DNA of 64,000 nt, taken from Pirellulaceae bacterium. Its GTDB lineage: Bacteria > Planctomycetota > Planctomycetia > Pirellulales > Pirellulaceae. The position numbers were made by a program, and so were the translations under genes. Under the pieces are notes generated by a model. The model was given only the letters and a program-made list of their open reading frames with translations. It was not told the origin of the DNA and did not search any database. Below are positions 16,589-26,355 of the stretch, one piece after another; within the stretch, counting starts at the first letter, position 1; each line of letters opens with the position of its first letter. The stretch spans positions 151,925 to 215,924 of the forward strand of contig JAHBXT010000005.1 in assembly GCA_019636385.1 (NCBI GenBank), in the 5' to 3' direction.

Positions 16589-19500
16589 ATGTCTCCCCGC
16601 ACTATGCCCCCTTGGAAGTATCGCCGGCGCATGTTTCGACTGAACCGCTTGACTCTAGGCTGCTTGATTGTGTGCTCTTCAGCACCGTGGCTGATGGCTG
16701 ACTCCAGTCAGGAGATTAATCGCGCAGCCAGATCGCTGTTGTCCAATCGCTGTTACGCCTGCCATGGCCCGGATGCTGGACAGCGCCAAGCGGGTTTTAG
16801 ACTGGATGATCGCCAGTCCTATCTATCTCCAGCAGACTCTGGACAGCCACCGGTGGTTCCAGGAGAGGCGGCGGCAAGTCCACTATGGCAACGAATCACC
16901 AGCCAAGATTCTGACCAGCGCATGCCGCCGCCCGAACATGGGGCCGCATTAAGCCAGACCGAACAAGAAATAGTTGCCGCTTGGATAGGCCAAGGTGCCC
17001 CCTTGGCCCAGCACTGGTCGTTCGTCCCACCGCAGCGTCCGGCTGTGCCGAGTCATCCTCAGCCACAGATGGTCGATGAATCTTGGAATCATCCCATCGA
17101 TCGATTCATCCTAGCTCAGCAGTTGGCTCGCGGCCTGCAGCCATCGCCGCAAGCCACGCGTCCTGAACTTTTGCGGCGTGTAAGCTTAGACCTTGTGGGA
17201 CTCCCCCCCACGCCGGCGGAAGTGGCTGAGTTTGTCAAAGATACTTCAGCGCAGGCCTACCAGCGGCAAGTCGATCGGCTGCTGGCCTCACCGGCATTTG
17301 GTGAGCATTGGGCGCGCAAGTGGTTGGACCTGGCCCGCTATGCTGACTCGGCGGGCTATGCAGATGACCCGCCGCGAACCATCTGGGCCTATCGCGACTG
17401 GGTGGTCAAAGCGATCAACGCCAACTTGACAATCGACGAGTTTACCAGGCTTCAGTTGGCCGGCGATCTGCTGGCCGAATCCGGCCAAGACCAACTGTTG
17501 GCCACAGCCTTTCATCGCAATACGCTGACGAACAACGAAGGTGGCACCAACGACGAAGAGTTTCGCAATGTGGCGATTGTCGATCGAGTCAACACGACCA
17601 TGGCGGTGTGGATGGGCGTGACCATCAGTTGCGCGCAGTGCCATTCCCACAAGTACGATCCGTTTTCGCAAGAAGAGTACTTCAAGTTACTGGCCATCTT
17701 CAATCAAACTCAGGACGCTGACCGCAGCGACGAAAGTCCCATCCTTGAATTGTATTCCGACGAACAACTCCAGCAGATTTCTGCCTGGCAGGCCCGCATA
17801 GCACAAATCGAACAACACATTGAAAACGCTGAGGGTTTGGATGAACAACTGCAGCGCTGGGAAGCCACACTCAGGCAACCTGAGTGGCAGACGCTAAAAC
17901 CTATTAAGTATCAATCTAGTCGGCAGAACGACGCCGTGTTTTCTGATAGCGGTACGATTCGTGTTCAACCGTTGGCCGGTTTTGTCCGTGAAGAGACTCA
18001 GCAGGTCGAACTTCAGTTGTCGCAAACTGCCGACCCAATTTGTGCCATCGCCGTGCAGACGCTGCCCGACCCCGCACTTCCCCAAGCTGGCGCTGGGCTG
18101 GGGGAAGGTAATTTCGTGCTCAGTGGAGTGAAGGCCGAGATTGTGCCGGCCGAGGGTGCACTGCCGTTGGTGCGATTCGTTCGCATTCAACTGCCCGGCG
18201 AGCAGCGGATTTTGTCGCTGGCTGAAGTGCAAGTGCTCGTGGGCGAAGACAATGTTGCACTGGGTGGCAGCGCAAGTCAAAGCAGCACAAGTTATGACGG
18301 CGCTGCGGGACGAGCTATCGATGGAAATACCACAGGCGAATACTTCGCTGCCCTGTCCACAACACATACGAACACCGAAGACGCCCCGTGGTGGGAAGTC
18401 CAGTTAGCACAGCCTGCCGCCGTAGACAAGATTGTGGTGTGGAATCGCACAGACAGTGGCCTGCAGAGCCGTCTACAGGCCGCTCAAGTTTTGTGCTTGG
18501 ACGATCAGCGGCAAGAAGTCTTTCGACATGCCCTCCAAGAGGCACCTCAACAGCAGGTGGCCATCGCAGTAGGGTACTCTGTACCCATTACATTTACCGC
18601 CGCCTATGCTGCCTATGCACCGCCAGGGTTTCCCGCCGCAGCGGTTCTCGATAACGATTCTAAGTCGGGTTGGTCGGTTCCCGGGCAAGTCGACCGACAG
18701 CATCTGCTGGCGCTGATCCCCGATCGACCTTTGAAAATTCAACGTCCCTCGGTGTTGCGTTTGACACTAGAACATCAGTCCGGCTATCAAGATCACATCC
18801 TGGGTAGTTACGCAATACTGGCCAGCCATTCGCAAGCGGCACGCGATTGGGCGGCGCTGGGCGAGACGATCGGGCAAATTCATGCCACGCCTCCTGAGCA
18901 GCGTTCTGGCGAGCAACAACAGAAACTGCGATCATTCTTTGCTCAGAATTTTGCTGAAGCTACACGAGCCCTGCGCGACGAGCGCGCTAAGCTGCACAGC
19001 GACTTGTCTGCGATCAAGCCCGCTACCAGCGTGCCGGTCATGCGCGAGCTGGATAGCGGCGTTCGCCGTCGCACGTTTGTTCAGTTGCGCGGCGACTATC
19101 GTGCGCTGGCCGGTGAAGTTCAGCCCGGAACTCCAGCAGTCTTTCATCCGCTGCCAGCTGCGGGGGAGTCTAACCAGGTGACGCGATTAGACCTGGCTAA
19201 CTGGTTGATGGATCGCCGCAATCCACTGACCGCCCGCGTGTGGACCAATCGCATGTGGGAATCGCTGTTTGGGCTGGGGCTGGTCCGCACCAGCGAAGAA
19301 TTCGGCGCGCAGGGCGACTTGCCATCCCATCCGGAGCTGTTGGATTGGTTGGCCTGCGAGCTGATGGCGCTGAACTGGGATTTCAAGGCGATGCTCCGCA
19401 TGATGGTAACCAGCCAGACATATTGCCAAACGTCGATGGTCTCGACGGAGTTGCTTGAGCGAGACCGAGACAATGTGTGGTTGGCCCGAGGCCCGCGCGT

Positions 19501-20152
19501 GCGGTTGTCGGCTGAAATGATTCGCGATTCAGTGCTGCTATCGTCCGGCTTGCTATCGCAGCGGATGTACGGACCACCCGTGCAGCCGCCGCAACCCGAC
19601 ATGGGATTGCGCGCTGCGTTCGGCAGTGCTACGGACTGGAGCGCCAGTACTGGTGAAGATCGTTACCGGCGAGGTCTGTACACCAAGTGGCGACGCTCCA
19701 GCCCCTATCCGTCGATGGCCACGTTCGACGCGCCTAGTCGCGAAGTCTGCGTGCTCCGTCGCGACAATACCAATACGCCTCTGCAAGCTCTGGTCACATT
19801 GAACGACCCCGCCTTTGTCGAAGCAGCTCAAGCACTCGCCCGGCGCGTGGTACTGGAGGAGGTTCCACACAGTCAGACGCAGGCGGGTACGCAGACGCTG
19901 GATGCTCAGCGGTTGATGGCTGCGTTTGAATACTGTACGGCTCGACAGCCAAGCGACGCAGAATTGCAAGTCTTGCTCGAGCTGCTGCATGAGGCTCGAC
20001 AACATCTGCTGAGCAACGACACACAGGCCCTGGCCCTGGCGACCGATCCACTGGGACCGCTGCCTGAACAGGCTAGCCCTGTTGAGCTTGCAGCCTGGAC
20101 ATCCGTGTGCAACGTACTGATGAATTTAGACGAAGTCTTAATGAAGCGCTGA
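16589..20152 (+). CDS. Planctomycete cytochrome c / DUF1549 / DUF1553 protein with a discoidin-like insert
   Basis: 1187 residues with a Sec signal (basic start, hydrophobic core near 25-37, cleavage around LMADS). PSCyt1 heme motif CYACH at 55-59, followed by GPDAGQRQAGFRLD. DUF1549 spans about 165-370 and DUF1553 about 865-1145 (a W-x-R-R-S-x-Y-P region and NTPLQALVTLNDP). A jelly-roll segment resembling an F5/8 type C (discoidin) domain lies around 550-650: GGSASQSSTSYDG, AIDGNT and PWWEVQL. Such domains bind sugars. These proteins are expanded in planctomycetes and are usually paired with a DUF1501 partner, as here (next gene, 190 bases on). A role in periplasmic or surface polysaccharide attack is the common inference. 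Confidence 0.9.
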   Translation: MSPRTMPPWKYRRRMFRLNRLTLGCLIVCSSAPWLMADSSQEINRAARSLLSNRCYACHGPDAGQRQAGFRLDDRQSYLSPADSGQPPVVPGEAAASPLWQRITSQDSDQRMPPPEHGAALSQTEQEIVAAWIGQGAPLAQHWSFVPPQRPAVPSHPQPQMVDESWNHPIDRFILAQQLARGLQPSPQATRPELLRRVSLDLVGLPPTPAEVAEFVKDTSAQAYQRQVDRLLASPAFGEHWARKWLDLARYADSAGYADDPPRTIWAYRDWVVKAINANLTIDEFTRLQLAGDLLAESGQDQLLATAFHRNTLTNNEGGTNDEEFRNVAIVDRVNTTMAVWMGVTISCAQCHSHKYDPFSQEEYFKLLAIFNQTQDADRSDESPILELYSDEQLQQISAWQARIAQIEQHIENAEGLDEQLQRWEATLRQPEWQTLKPIKYQSSRQNDAVFSDSGTIRVQPLAGFVREETQQVELQLSQTADPICAIAVQTLPDPALPQAGAGLGEGNFVLSGVKAEIVPAEGALPLVRFVRIQLPGEQRILSLAEVQVLVGEDNVALGGSASQSSTSYDGAAGRAIDGNTTGEYFAALSTTHTNTEDAPWWEVQLAQPAAVDKIVVWNRTDSGLQSRLQAAQVLCLDDQRQEVFRHALQEAPQQQVAIAVGYSVPITFTAAYAAYAPPGFPAAAVLDNDSKSGWSVPGQVDRQHLLALIPDRPLKIQRPSVLRLTLEHQSGYQDHILGSYAILASHSQAARDWAALGETIGQIHATPPEQRSGEQQQKLRSFFAQNFAEATRALRDERAKLHSDLSAIKPATSVPVMRELDSGVRRRTFVQLRGDYRALAGEVQPGTPAVFHPLPAAGESNQVTRLDLANWLMDRRNPLTARVWTNRMWESLFGLGLVRTSEEFGAQGDLPSHPELLDWLACELMALNWDFKAMLRMMVTSQTYCQTSMVSTELLERDRDNVWLARGPRVRLSAEMIRDSVLLSSGLLSQRMYGPPVQPPQPDMGLRAAFGSATDWSASTGEDRYRRGLYTKWRRSSPYPSMATFDAPSREVCVLRRDNTNTPLQALVTLNDPAFVEAAQALARRVVLEEVPHSQTQAGTQTLDAQRLMAAFEYCTARQPSDAELQVLLELLHEARQHLLSNDTQALALATDPLGPLPEQASPVELAAWTSVCNVLMNLDEVLMKR

Positions 20153-20342
20153 TTTGTAAAGTTGAGCAGCAGTTTTGTGTTTTTGTAGGGTGAGACAAGC
20201 CAGACGAGATAAGTTCAATGGCATCCAACAATGCAGGTGCCACCGCAGGCTTGGCTTTAATTACAGGCAAGTTCGCTTGCGCCGGCCCACCACGAGTTTG
20301 AATCGAGAATGACCTGAACAGCTAGAGGCAAGAAGCAAAAAC

Positions 20343-21797
20343 ATGAATCCCCTATTCGAACATTTGCAATTGCGCACGCGCCGATATTTTCTGCGCGATG
20401 GTGCGCTCGGACTGGGTTCCCTGGCAATGGCCCAATTGTTGGGGGTACCGCTGGCTGGCGACCACGCCTCGGCGGCTGAGTTTTCAAACGACAAACGGCA
20501 ACCGCATAGGCAACCCACAGCCAAACGTGTGATTTATTTGCACATGACCGGATCGCCACCCAATTTAGACATGTTTGATTACAAACCCGAACTGGTGCGG
20601 CGCACTGGCGAGGATTGTCCGCAACAGTTCCTGCAAGGCAAAGAGTTTGCCTTCACAACAGGTACACCAACCTTGCTGGGGACTCCGCAGAAATTCATTC
20701 AAGCTGGTCAATGCGGCACGTGGATGTCCAGCGCCATTCCCAAACTGCACGATGTGGCCGATCACCTCTGCCTCGTGCATTCGATGCACTCCGAGCAGTT
20801 CAATCATGCGCCCGCCGAGCTGCTGATCTACACCGGATCGCCGCGCGCCGGGCGTCCGTCGCTGGGCTCGTGGCTGACTTACGGGTTGGGTACCGAGAAC
20901 GACGACCTGCCGGCATTCGTGGTACTGATATCCAGCGGAGTGCAACCCAACGGTGGCAAAAGTTCTTTCGGCAGCGGGTTTTTGCCCAGTGTGTACCAGG
21001 GCGTGCAATGCCGCTCGCAGGGCGATCCCGTGCTGTTTGCCTCCGATCCTCCAGGCATGGATCGCGTGCTGCGCCGCCAGACGCTCGATGCGCTTGGCCG
21101 TCTGAATCATCTGCAGGTGCAGTCCATGGGACACCCCGAAACGCAGACGCGCATTTCGCAATACGAACTGGCATTCCGAATGCAGACCAGCGTGCCGGAA
21201 GTCATGGATATTTCGAAGGAACCTCAATACATCTTGGATGACTACGGCGCTAAGCCTGGAGAGGCAAGTTTAGCGAACAACTGCCTCCTAGCGCGGCGGC
21301 TGGTGGAGTCCGGAGTGCGCTACGTTCAGTTGTTCGATTGGGGCTGGGACTTTCACGGCACTGGGGCATTGGAAGGTATCGACGATGGATTGACTCGCAA
21401 GTGTGCGACCATGGACCGACCTGTCTCGGCACTAATTCGCGACTTGCACAGTCGCGGCTTGCTGGAGGACACGCTGATCGTCTGGGGCGGTGAGTTTGGT
21501 AGAACGCCGTTTCGCGAAGGGCGCACCGCCAAGAGTAAGATTCTAGGCCGCGATCACTTTCCCGATTGTTTTACGATGTGGATGGCCGGAGGAGGTACCA
21601 AGGCAGGATTCGATTATGGCACGACAGATGAACTTGGCTTTTCCATCAAGGAGAATCCGGTGCACATTCATGACTTGCAAGCCACCATCTTGCACTTGTT
21701 GGGCTTCGACCACACGCGATTGACATTTCGATTTCAAGGCCGGGACTATCGACTGACCGACGTCCACGGCCGCGTCATCCAGGAATTGCTTGCGTAG
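20343..21797 (+). CDS. DUF1501 protein with Tat signal
   Basis: 484 residues. The N-terminus has a twin-arginine motif (TRRYFLRDGA) followed by a moderately hydrophobic stretch (LGLGSLAMAQLLG), so it is probably folded and exported by Tat. The body is the DUF1501 fold, related to sulfatases and alkaline phosphatases. Recognisable segments are YLHMTGSPPNLDMFDYKP near the start, IYTGSPRAGRPSLGSW in the middle, and TLIVWGGEFGRTP and GRDHFPDCFTMWMAGGG near the end. These Asp/His/Gly-rich blocks are where a metal site would lie. The gene follows its usual partner, the DUF1549/DUF1553 cytochrome protein. AGAGGC before the start is a plausible ribosome site. Confidence 0.92.
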   Translation: MNPLFEHLQLRTRRYFLRDGALGLGSLAMAQLLGVPLAGDHASAAEFSNDKRQPHRQPTAKRVIYLHMTGSPPNLDMFDYKPELVRRTGEDCPQQFLQGKEFAFTTGTPTLLGTPQKFIQAGQCGTWMSSAIPKLHDVADHLCLVHSMHSEQFNHAPAELLIYTGSPRAGRPSLGSWLTYGLGTENDDLPAFVVLISSGVQPNGGKSSFGSGFLPSVYQGVQCRSQGDPVLFASDPPGMDRVLRRQTLDALGRLNHLQVQSMGHPETQTRISQYELAFRMQTSVPEVMDISKEPQYILDDYGAKPGEASLANNCLLARRLVESGVRYVQLFDWGWDFHGTGALEGIDDGLTRKCATMDRPVSALIRDLHSRGLLEDTLIVWGGEFGRTPFREGRTAKSKILGRDHFPDCFTMWMAGGGTKAGFDYGTTDELGFSIKENPVHIHDLQATILHLLGFDHTRLTFRFQGRDYRLTDVHGRVIQELLA

Positions 21798-21897
21798 AGT
21801 GCCGTGGAGCGGTCTGCGACAGTGGTCGTCAATTCTCCGTTGCGGATTGCACAACGTCATTGTCTGCCATAGCATTGGTCCCGCCGCGTAACGCAGC

Positions 21898-24291
21898 ATG
21901 GTTCAAAATACACGACACGGATTCTGTCAAATGTTCTTATCATTTCGACCCACTACGTTGTTCTGCGTTTGGCTGTGGCTTTGGGCTTCAGCGTTGGGTC
22001 ATTCGGACGAACCTGCGGGCAATGTCACGTTTCGCAGGCATGTGTTAAATGCTGACAGCGAGTTTAGCGCAGCCGGCGTGATGGACGTCAATCTCGACGG
22101 TCGCTTAGACATTGTGTGTGGAGCTTGGTGGTACGAGTCGCCTACATGGACCAAGCACCTGCTCCGCCATGTGCCACAGATACGTGGGCGGTATGACGAT
22201 TACTCGAATTTGACAGTCGATGTCGACGGCGACGGCTGGTGCGATCTGGTCAGTGTGAACTATCGCAGTCAAAGCCTGTATTGGTGTCGCCATCCAGGGC
22301 AGCAATATCTGGAAAATATCGTGACACAGGTTGGGCAGTCCCCGTCCGAAAGCCAAGCGCAGGCTGGGGCAGGGCGGCTACTGTGGGAGCAAATGAAAAT
22401 CGACGAGCCTGGTCGTAGCGAAACCGGCAGACTAGTAGATATTGACGGCGATGGGCAATGGGATGTATTGCCGGCCGGAACGGACTTTGCCGCGTGGTAC
22501 GAATTTCAACGTTTGATCGACGGAGTGCGCTGGTTGCGACACGATTTACCCGAGCAGCTCATCGGTCACGGTATCGGAGCCGGCGATATCGACGGGGACG
22601 GTCGGACCGATCTAGTTTGTCCGCGCGGATGGGCTCAAGCACCGGCAGACGTTCGGTCGGGAAAGTGGCAATGGCATCCCGATTTTCAGCTCGCGCACGA
22701 TTGTGGTTTACCTATTTTGTGCTGGGACGTGGATGGCGACGGTGATAACGATTTGGTGTGGGGCAGAGGTCATGACCTGGGGCTGTATTGGACCGAGCAG
22801 CGAACGTCCGATCAGCCAGCAGTCCACTTTGAAACGTCTGTGGCCCAGGACCATCCGGTGCGAGCCCGGCTGGCGCTGCCGCCGGGAGCCACCGGTGCAA
22901 CCTGGGTAACTCATGCGATCGACACGAGCTGGAGTAGCGCTCATACGCTACTGCAAGCTGACATTGATGGTGACGGGCGACTGGACTTGGTGGCTGGCAA
23001 ACGATTTCAAGGGCACGATGGACGCGATGTCGGCGAGAACGATCCGCTGGCAATTTTTTGGTATCGTTTTCTACCCGCAACGCGGACTTGGCAGCGGCAT
23101 TTGATAAGCTACGGCGGTTCGTGTGGTATTGACTTGGATTCGGTGTGCGCCGACTTGGATGGCGATGGAGACATAGATATCGTAGCGCCATCGCGATGCG
23201 GTTTGCACTGGCTGGAAAACGTGCGCAGCGATAGCGCGCCAGCTGAGGATTCCCTGCTGACAGCGGCGGCCGGGTATGCTGGCCAGCCTCGGGATTTTAG
23301 CTACTACTTGGATCAGCAGGGACAGCGCCGGGCGCTGACCAAGCCTCTGGATCATGGTATTCGGCGGCACCAAGCGCTGTGGCAGATGGAGCAAGTCATG
23401 GGTGCGCTGCCCGATCCTGTACTGCGCACGTCGTTGGAGCCACAGGTACAGAGCGCCCAGCAAGTTGGCAAGTACTGGAGAATACATCTGACCTACGCCG
23501 CTGATCGGTGGCAAGAGGCGACCGACCGTGTGACCGCGTGGCTGTTGGTGCCAGTCGAATTGACCGGGCAAGCTCCAGCCATGCTCTGTCTACATCAAAC
23601 CCATTTTGAACTGGGCAAAGGAGAGCCATGTGGACTGGGCGGCAATCCGAATCTACATGTGGCTCACGAACTGGCCCAGCGCGGCTACGTGTGTCTAGCC
23701 CCAGATTACCCGGGGTTTGGCGAGTACCAATACTCCTTCGGACACCACGCGGATGTGTACGTTAGCGGTACGATGAAAGGAATCTGGAATCATATGCGCG
23801 CCGTGGACCTGTTGCAGTCGCTGCCGTGCGTCGATCGCGACGCCATAGGAGTGATCGGACATTCACTGGGAGGCCACAACGCGCTGTTCGTGGCGGCTTT
23901 TGACCAGCGATTGCGTTGTGCCGTTACCAGTTGCGGGTTCAATGCATTCGAAGATTACTATCAAGGCGATTTAACCGGCTGGACTAGCCCGCGATACATG
24001 CCGCGCATCGCGGCGCGCTTCGGAAGTTCGCCAGCGCAGATGCCATTCGATTTTCCCGATGTGCTTGCCGCGATCGCTCCGCGCCCGGTTTTTGTGAACG
24101 CGCCATTGCACGATTCCAATTTTGCCGTGGTGGGGGTACGGAAATGTCAGACCGCGGCTCAGCCGCTATATCAGATGCTGGGAACGCACGGCAGGCTGGT
24201 ATTTGATTATCCCGATGCCGCGCACGATTTCCCTGAGCTACAGAGGACTAGAGCGTACGAGTGGTTAGATCAATTGCTGAAGAAGCGGTAG
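21898..24291 (+). CDS. Secreted FG-GAP/VCBS-repeat protein fused to an alpha/beta hydrolase
   Basis: 797 residues with a Sec signal (hydrophobic stretch about 20-36). The ATG at 21931 (MFLSF) is an alternative start. Residues about 45-440 carry at least six FG-GAP/VCBS-type repeats with calcium-binding-like loops (DVNLDGRLD, DVDGDGWCD, DIDGDGQWD, DIDGDGRTD, DVDGDGDND, DLDGDGDID), predicted to fold as a beta-propeller. From about 520 to the end is a dienelactone-hydrolase-like domain with nucleophile Ser656 in GHSLGG and a His at 776 (AHDF); the acid is probably in the APRPVFVNAPLHD region. The third gene of a same-strand run with the cytochrome and DUF1501 genes, so it may deacetylate or de-esterify the substrate they attack. 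Confidence 0.82.
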   Translation: MVQNTRHGFCQMFLSFRPTTLFCVWLWLWASALGHSDEPAGNVTFRRHVLNADSEFSAAGVMDVNLDGRLDIVCGAWWYESPTWTKHLLRHVPQIRGRYDDYSNLTVDVDGDGWCDLVSVNYRSQSLYWCRHPGQQYLENIVTQVGQSPSESQAQAGAGRLLWEQMKIDEPGRSETGRLVDIDGDGQWDVLPAGTDFAAWYEFQRLIDGVRWLRHDLPEQLIGHGIGAGDIDGDGRTDLVCPRGWAQAPADVRSGKWQWHPDFQLAHDCGLPILCWDVDGDGDNDLVWGRGHDLGLYWTEQRTSDQPAVHFETSVAQDHPVRARLALPPGATGATWVTHAIDTSWSSAHTLLQADIDGDGRLDLVAGKRFQGHDGRDVGENDPLAIFWYRFLPATRTWQRHLISYGGSCGIDLDSVCADLDGDGDIDIVAPSRCGLHWLENVRSDSAPAEDSLLTAAAGYAGQPRDFSYYLDQQGQRRALTKPLDHGIRRHQALWQMEQVMGALPDPVLRTSLEPQVQSAQQVGKYWRIHLTYAADRWQEATDRVTAWLLVPVELTGQAPAMLCLHQTHFELGKGEPCGLGGNPNLHVAHELAQRGYVCLAPDYPGFGEYQYSFGHHADVYVSGTMKGIWNHMRAVDLLQSLPCVDRDAIGVIGHSLGGHNALFVAAFDQRLRCAVTSCGFNAFEDYYQGDLTGWTSPRYMPRIAARFGSSPAQMPFDFPDVLAAIAPRPVFVNAPLHDSNFAVVGVRKCQTAAQPLYQMLGTHGRLVFDYPDAAHDFPELQRTRAYEWLDQLLKKR

Positions 24292-24334
24292 GGCGCGAGC
24301 CTTCCGGTTTTACAAGAACCGTACGGCTTGCGCC
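24292..24334. terminator. Bidirectional terminator hairpin between converging genes
   Basis: An 18-base arm at 24292-24309 pairs with 24317-24334 (16 pairs including one wobble, two mismatches) around a 7-base loop. It begins directly after the stop of the hydrolase gene and lies 20 bases from the end of the converging glycosylase gene, where a shared terminator is expected. T-runs are short. Confidence 0.6.
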
Positions 24335-24354
24335 ATGACACTGAAGTCTGGAAT

Positions 24355-25005
24355 TCATTTCACGTCAGCATCCAAACTGCGCCACAAATACCAACAAGCC
24401 ACCGTTGCGTAGGGTCGCCAGGGGCGAGCGATTTTTTCAAGTTCATTGGCTGTGGGTAGCTCGTTCAATTCGTATTGATTTTTAACAGCAGAGCGAACGC
24501 CCAGGTCGTCTACCGGCAGGATGTCGATTCGTCCCAATGAAAAGATCAGAAACATTTGAGCGGTCCAGCGTCCGATGCCTTTGACCTGAATCAATTGTTC
24601 GATAACTTGATCGTCTTCCAAGCGACTAATCCGCTGAAGGTCTACAGCTCCAGAATGAACTTTGTCGGCCAAATCCAGCAGGTAATTGGCCTTCTGTCGT
24701 GACACTCCCACTTGTCGCAACTGGTCGACATTCAGCAGCAACAGGGCAGCCGCAGACATGCCAGGCGAGGTCAACTTGGCTTGTTGTGCGCGCTGACTGA
24801 CAGCGTCCGACAGGCGACTGCGGATGGTGCGCGCCGCCGATGTTGATATCTGCTGCGATACGATCGAATCGACCAGAGACGCGAAACGATCACTGCGGGC
24901 GCGGGCGGCGAACGGACCATGCACTTTCAGCAACCGCTTCATGACCGGATCAGATTTTTGCAAGTGGAGTCGCGCTGCACGAATCTGTTGAGCTACAAAC
25001 GGCAT
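24355..25005 (-). CDS. DNA-3-methyladenine glycosylase II (AlkA-like, HhH-GPD)
   Basis: 216 residues. The helix-hairpin-helix is LIQVKGIGRWTAQMFLIFSLG, and the catalytic Asp follows in ILPVDDLGV, at the place of the essential Asp of AlkA. The upstream IVSQQIS motif is also typical. There is no [4Fe-4S] cysteine loop. The enzyme would remove alkylated bases as a monofunctional base-excision glycosylase. It lacks the N-terminal TBP-like domain of E. coli AlkA and matches the shorter class of about 210 residues. It is 12 bases downstream of the YheT-like gene on the same strand, so the two are probably co-transcribed. Confidence 0.9.
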   Translation of the reverse strand: MPFVAQQIRAARLHLQKSDPVMKRLLKVHGPFAARARSDRFASLVDSIVSQQISTSAARTIRSRLSDAVSQRAQQAKLTSPGMSAAALLLLNVDQLRQVGVSRQKANYLLDLADKVHSGAVDLQRISRLEDDQVIEQLIQVKGIGRWTAQMFLIFSLGRIDILPVDDLGVRSAVKNQYELNELPTANELEKIARPWRPYATVACWYLWRSLDADVK

Positions 25006-25017
25006 GTTCGGAAAAAC

Positions 25018-26073
25018 TTACGATGCGAAGGAGGGCGACCAGTCACTGCTCAGGCGGTGTACCACATAATACTCGATCCAGCGAAGTAGTCGACCACGGT
25101 CGTCCACTCCAAAGTAGCCCATGTGCCCGCCGTACCGCGTGTGGGTCCAGCAAACATACTGTGGATCAAAGCGCGCGTCCAAGTGGCTCTTCCACGTCAC
25201 GATCGGGTCATCGCGGTCCAGAATAATTTCAGTGGGTGTCTGAATCTGCGGCAACCACTGAACGCTACTGGATTGTTCGTAATAGTCATTGACATCGCGA
25301 AAGCCGCTCAGTGGAGCCGTATAGCGTGCATCAAAATCGAGAATGGACTTGGTGGCTGGCTCGAGCGGTAGAGTTGACCACTGCGGCCAGCGCTGTCGCT
25401 TCTGGTGCGCTTGTGCTTCCAGGTGTCGCAGGTAGTAGCGTGTGTACAGCCAACGGCTCCAGCGCAGCATGTTGTCGGAACAATGGTGCAGGTTGATCGG
25501 AGGAGCAACTGCCAGCGCCCGCTGAATGCGAGCTTCGGCCAGCGACAGTTCGTGTCGCCCTGCGGCCAGTTCGCCCAGTAGCTTGAGCACGATATTACCG
25601 CTCAGCGAAAAACCGACAATTGAGATTGGTGATTGAGGATAACGCTGTCGAGCCGTCGCGACGACCGCTGCCAGATCGTGACTGGCACCCGCATTGGCCG
25701 GCCGCCACGCCAATTCGAAGCCCTGCCCACAACCGCGCTGGTCGACTCGCCAGACACGCATCGCGCGCTGACGCAGGTCATGGGCGACTCGTTGGAGATA
25801 AGGACTGGAATGATCGCCACCCAAGCCGTGCACCAGAATGGCCAGAGGTGCGGCGTCCGGCAATGCCGCGCCCAATTCTTCGTGGACCACCAATTGATCA
25901 CCATCCGGCAGCGACACGGTCAGGGTGTGCGCGTTGCGAGGCGGAAGAGTACCTTGGCTAAGGCCAGCCAACACAGTTTGCAGGTGGCCGCTTCGTAAAT
26001 GGAAATAGGGGCGATAGGGCAGGCAGGGGGCATGACCGCTGCTCTGTTTTTTCTGGGTCTCTCGGTGGGACAT
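25018..26073 (-). CDS. YheT/UPF0017-type alpha/beta hydrolase
   Basis: 351 residues from the ATG at 26073 (MSHRETQ); the longer frame needs a TTG. Family signs: LRSGHLQTV near the N-terminus, VHGLGGDHSSPY for the oxyanion loop, DQRGCGQG, nucleophile GFSLSGN, the acid in DRDDPIV and the catalytic His in RYGGHMGYFG. This is the EMB8/YheT group of esterases, for which physiological substrates are mostly unknown (lipid or acyl esters are suspected). No signal peptide, so cytosolic. First gene of a two-gene unit with the DNA glycosylase. Confidence 0.88.
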   Translation of the reverse strand: MSHRETQKKQSSGHAPCLPYRPYFHLRSGHLQTVLAGLSQGTLPPRNAHTLTVSLPDGDQLVVHEELGAALPDAAPLAILVHGLGGDHSSPYLQRVAHDLRQRAMRVWRVDQRGCGQGFELAWRPANAGASHDLAAVVATARQRYPQSPISIVGFSLSGNIVLKLLGELAAGRHELSLAEARIQRALAVAPPINLHHCSDNMLRWSRWLYTRYYLRHLEAQAHQKRQRWPQWSTLPLEPATKSILDFDARYTAPLSGFRDVNDYYEQSSSVQWLPQIQTPTEIILDRDDPIVTWKSHLDARFDPQYVCWTHTRYGGHMGYFGVDDRGRLLRWIEYYVVHRLSSDWSPSFAS

Positions 26074-26355
26074 GATCCTAGCCAATCACGGGCAATTGAG
26101 CCATAATCGCCAACCTCAGATTACTCGTGACTCGTTCACGGGCATATCGATACGCAGGAAGGGCCAAGCAAGCCAAGGCAATTTTAGTGGCAAAAGCCAA
26201 ATTGAGCGAGAAGCCGATACATCATTCAGTCGCTAATGATCTTGGCTTGCGCTGGCCCAGCTACTACTGGGGTGAAATTCGGCGTTAACGCTGACGACCA
26301 TTTCTGACACTTAAGATTATCCAGTCTAACACGGGCGGTCCATAGAGGTAACGAG

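Noticed and set aside
20565..21227. 220-codon minus-strand frame
   Set aside because: Antisense to the DUF1501 gene, whose motifs are clear.
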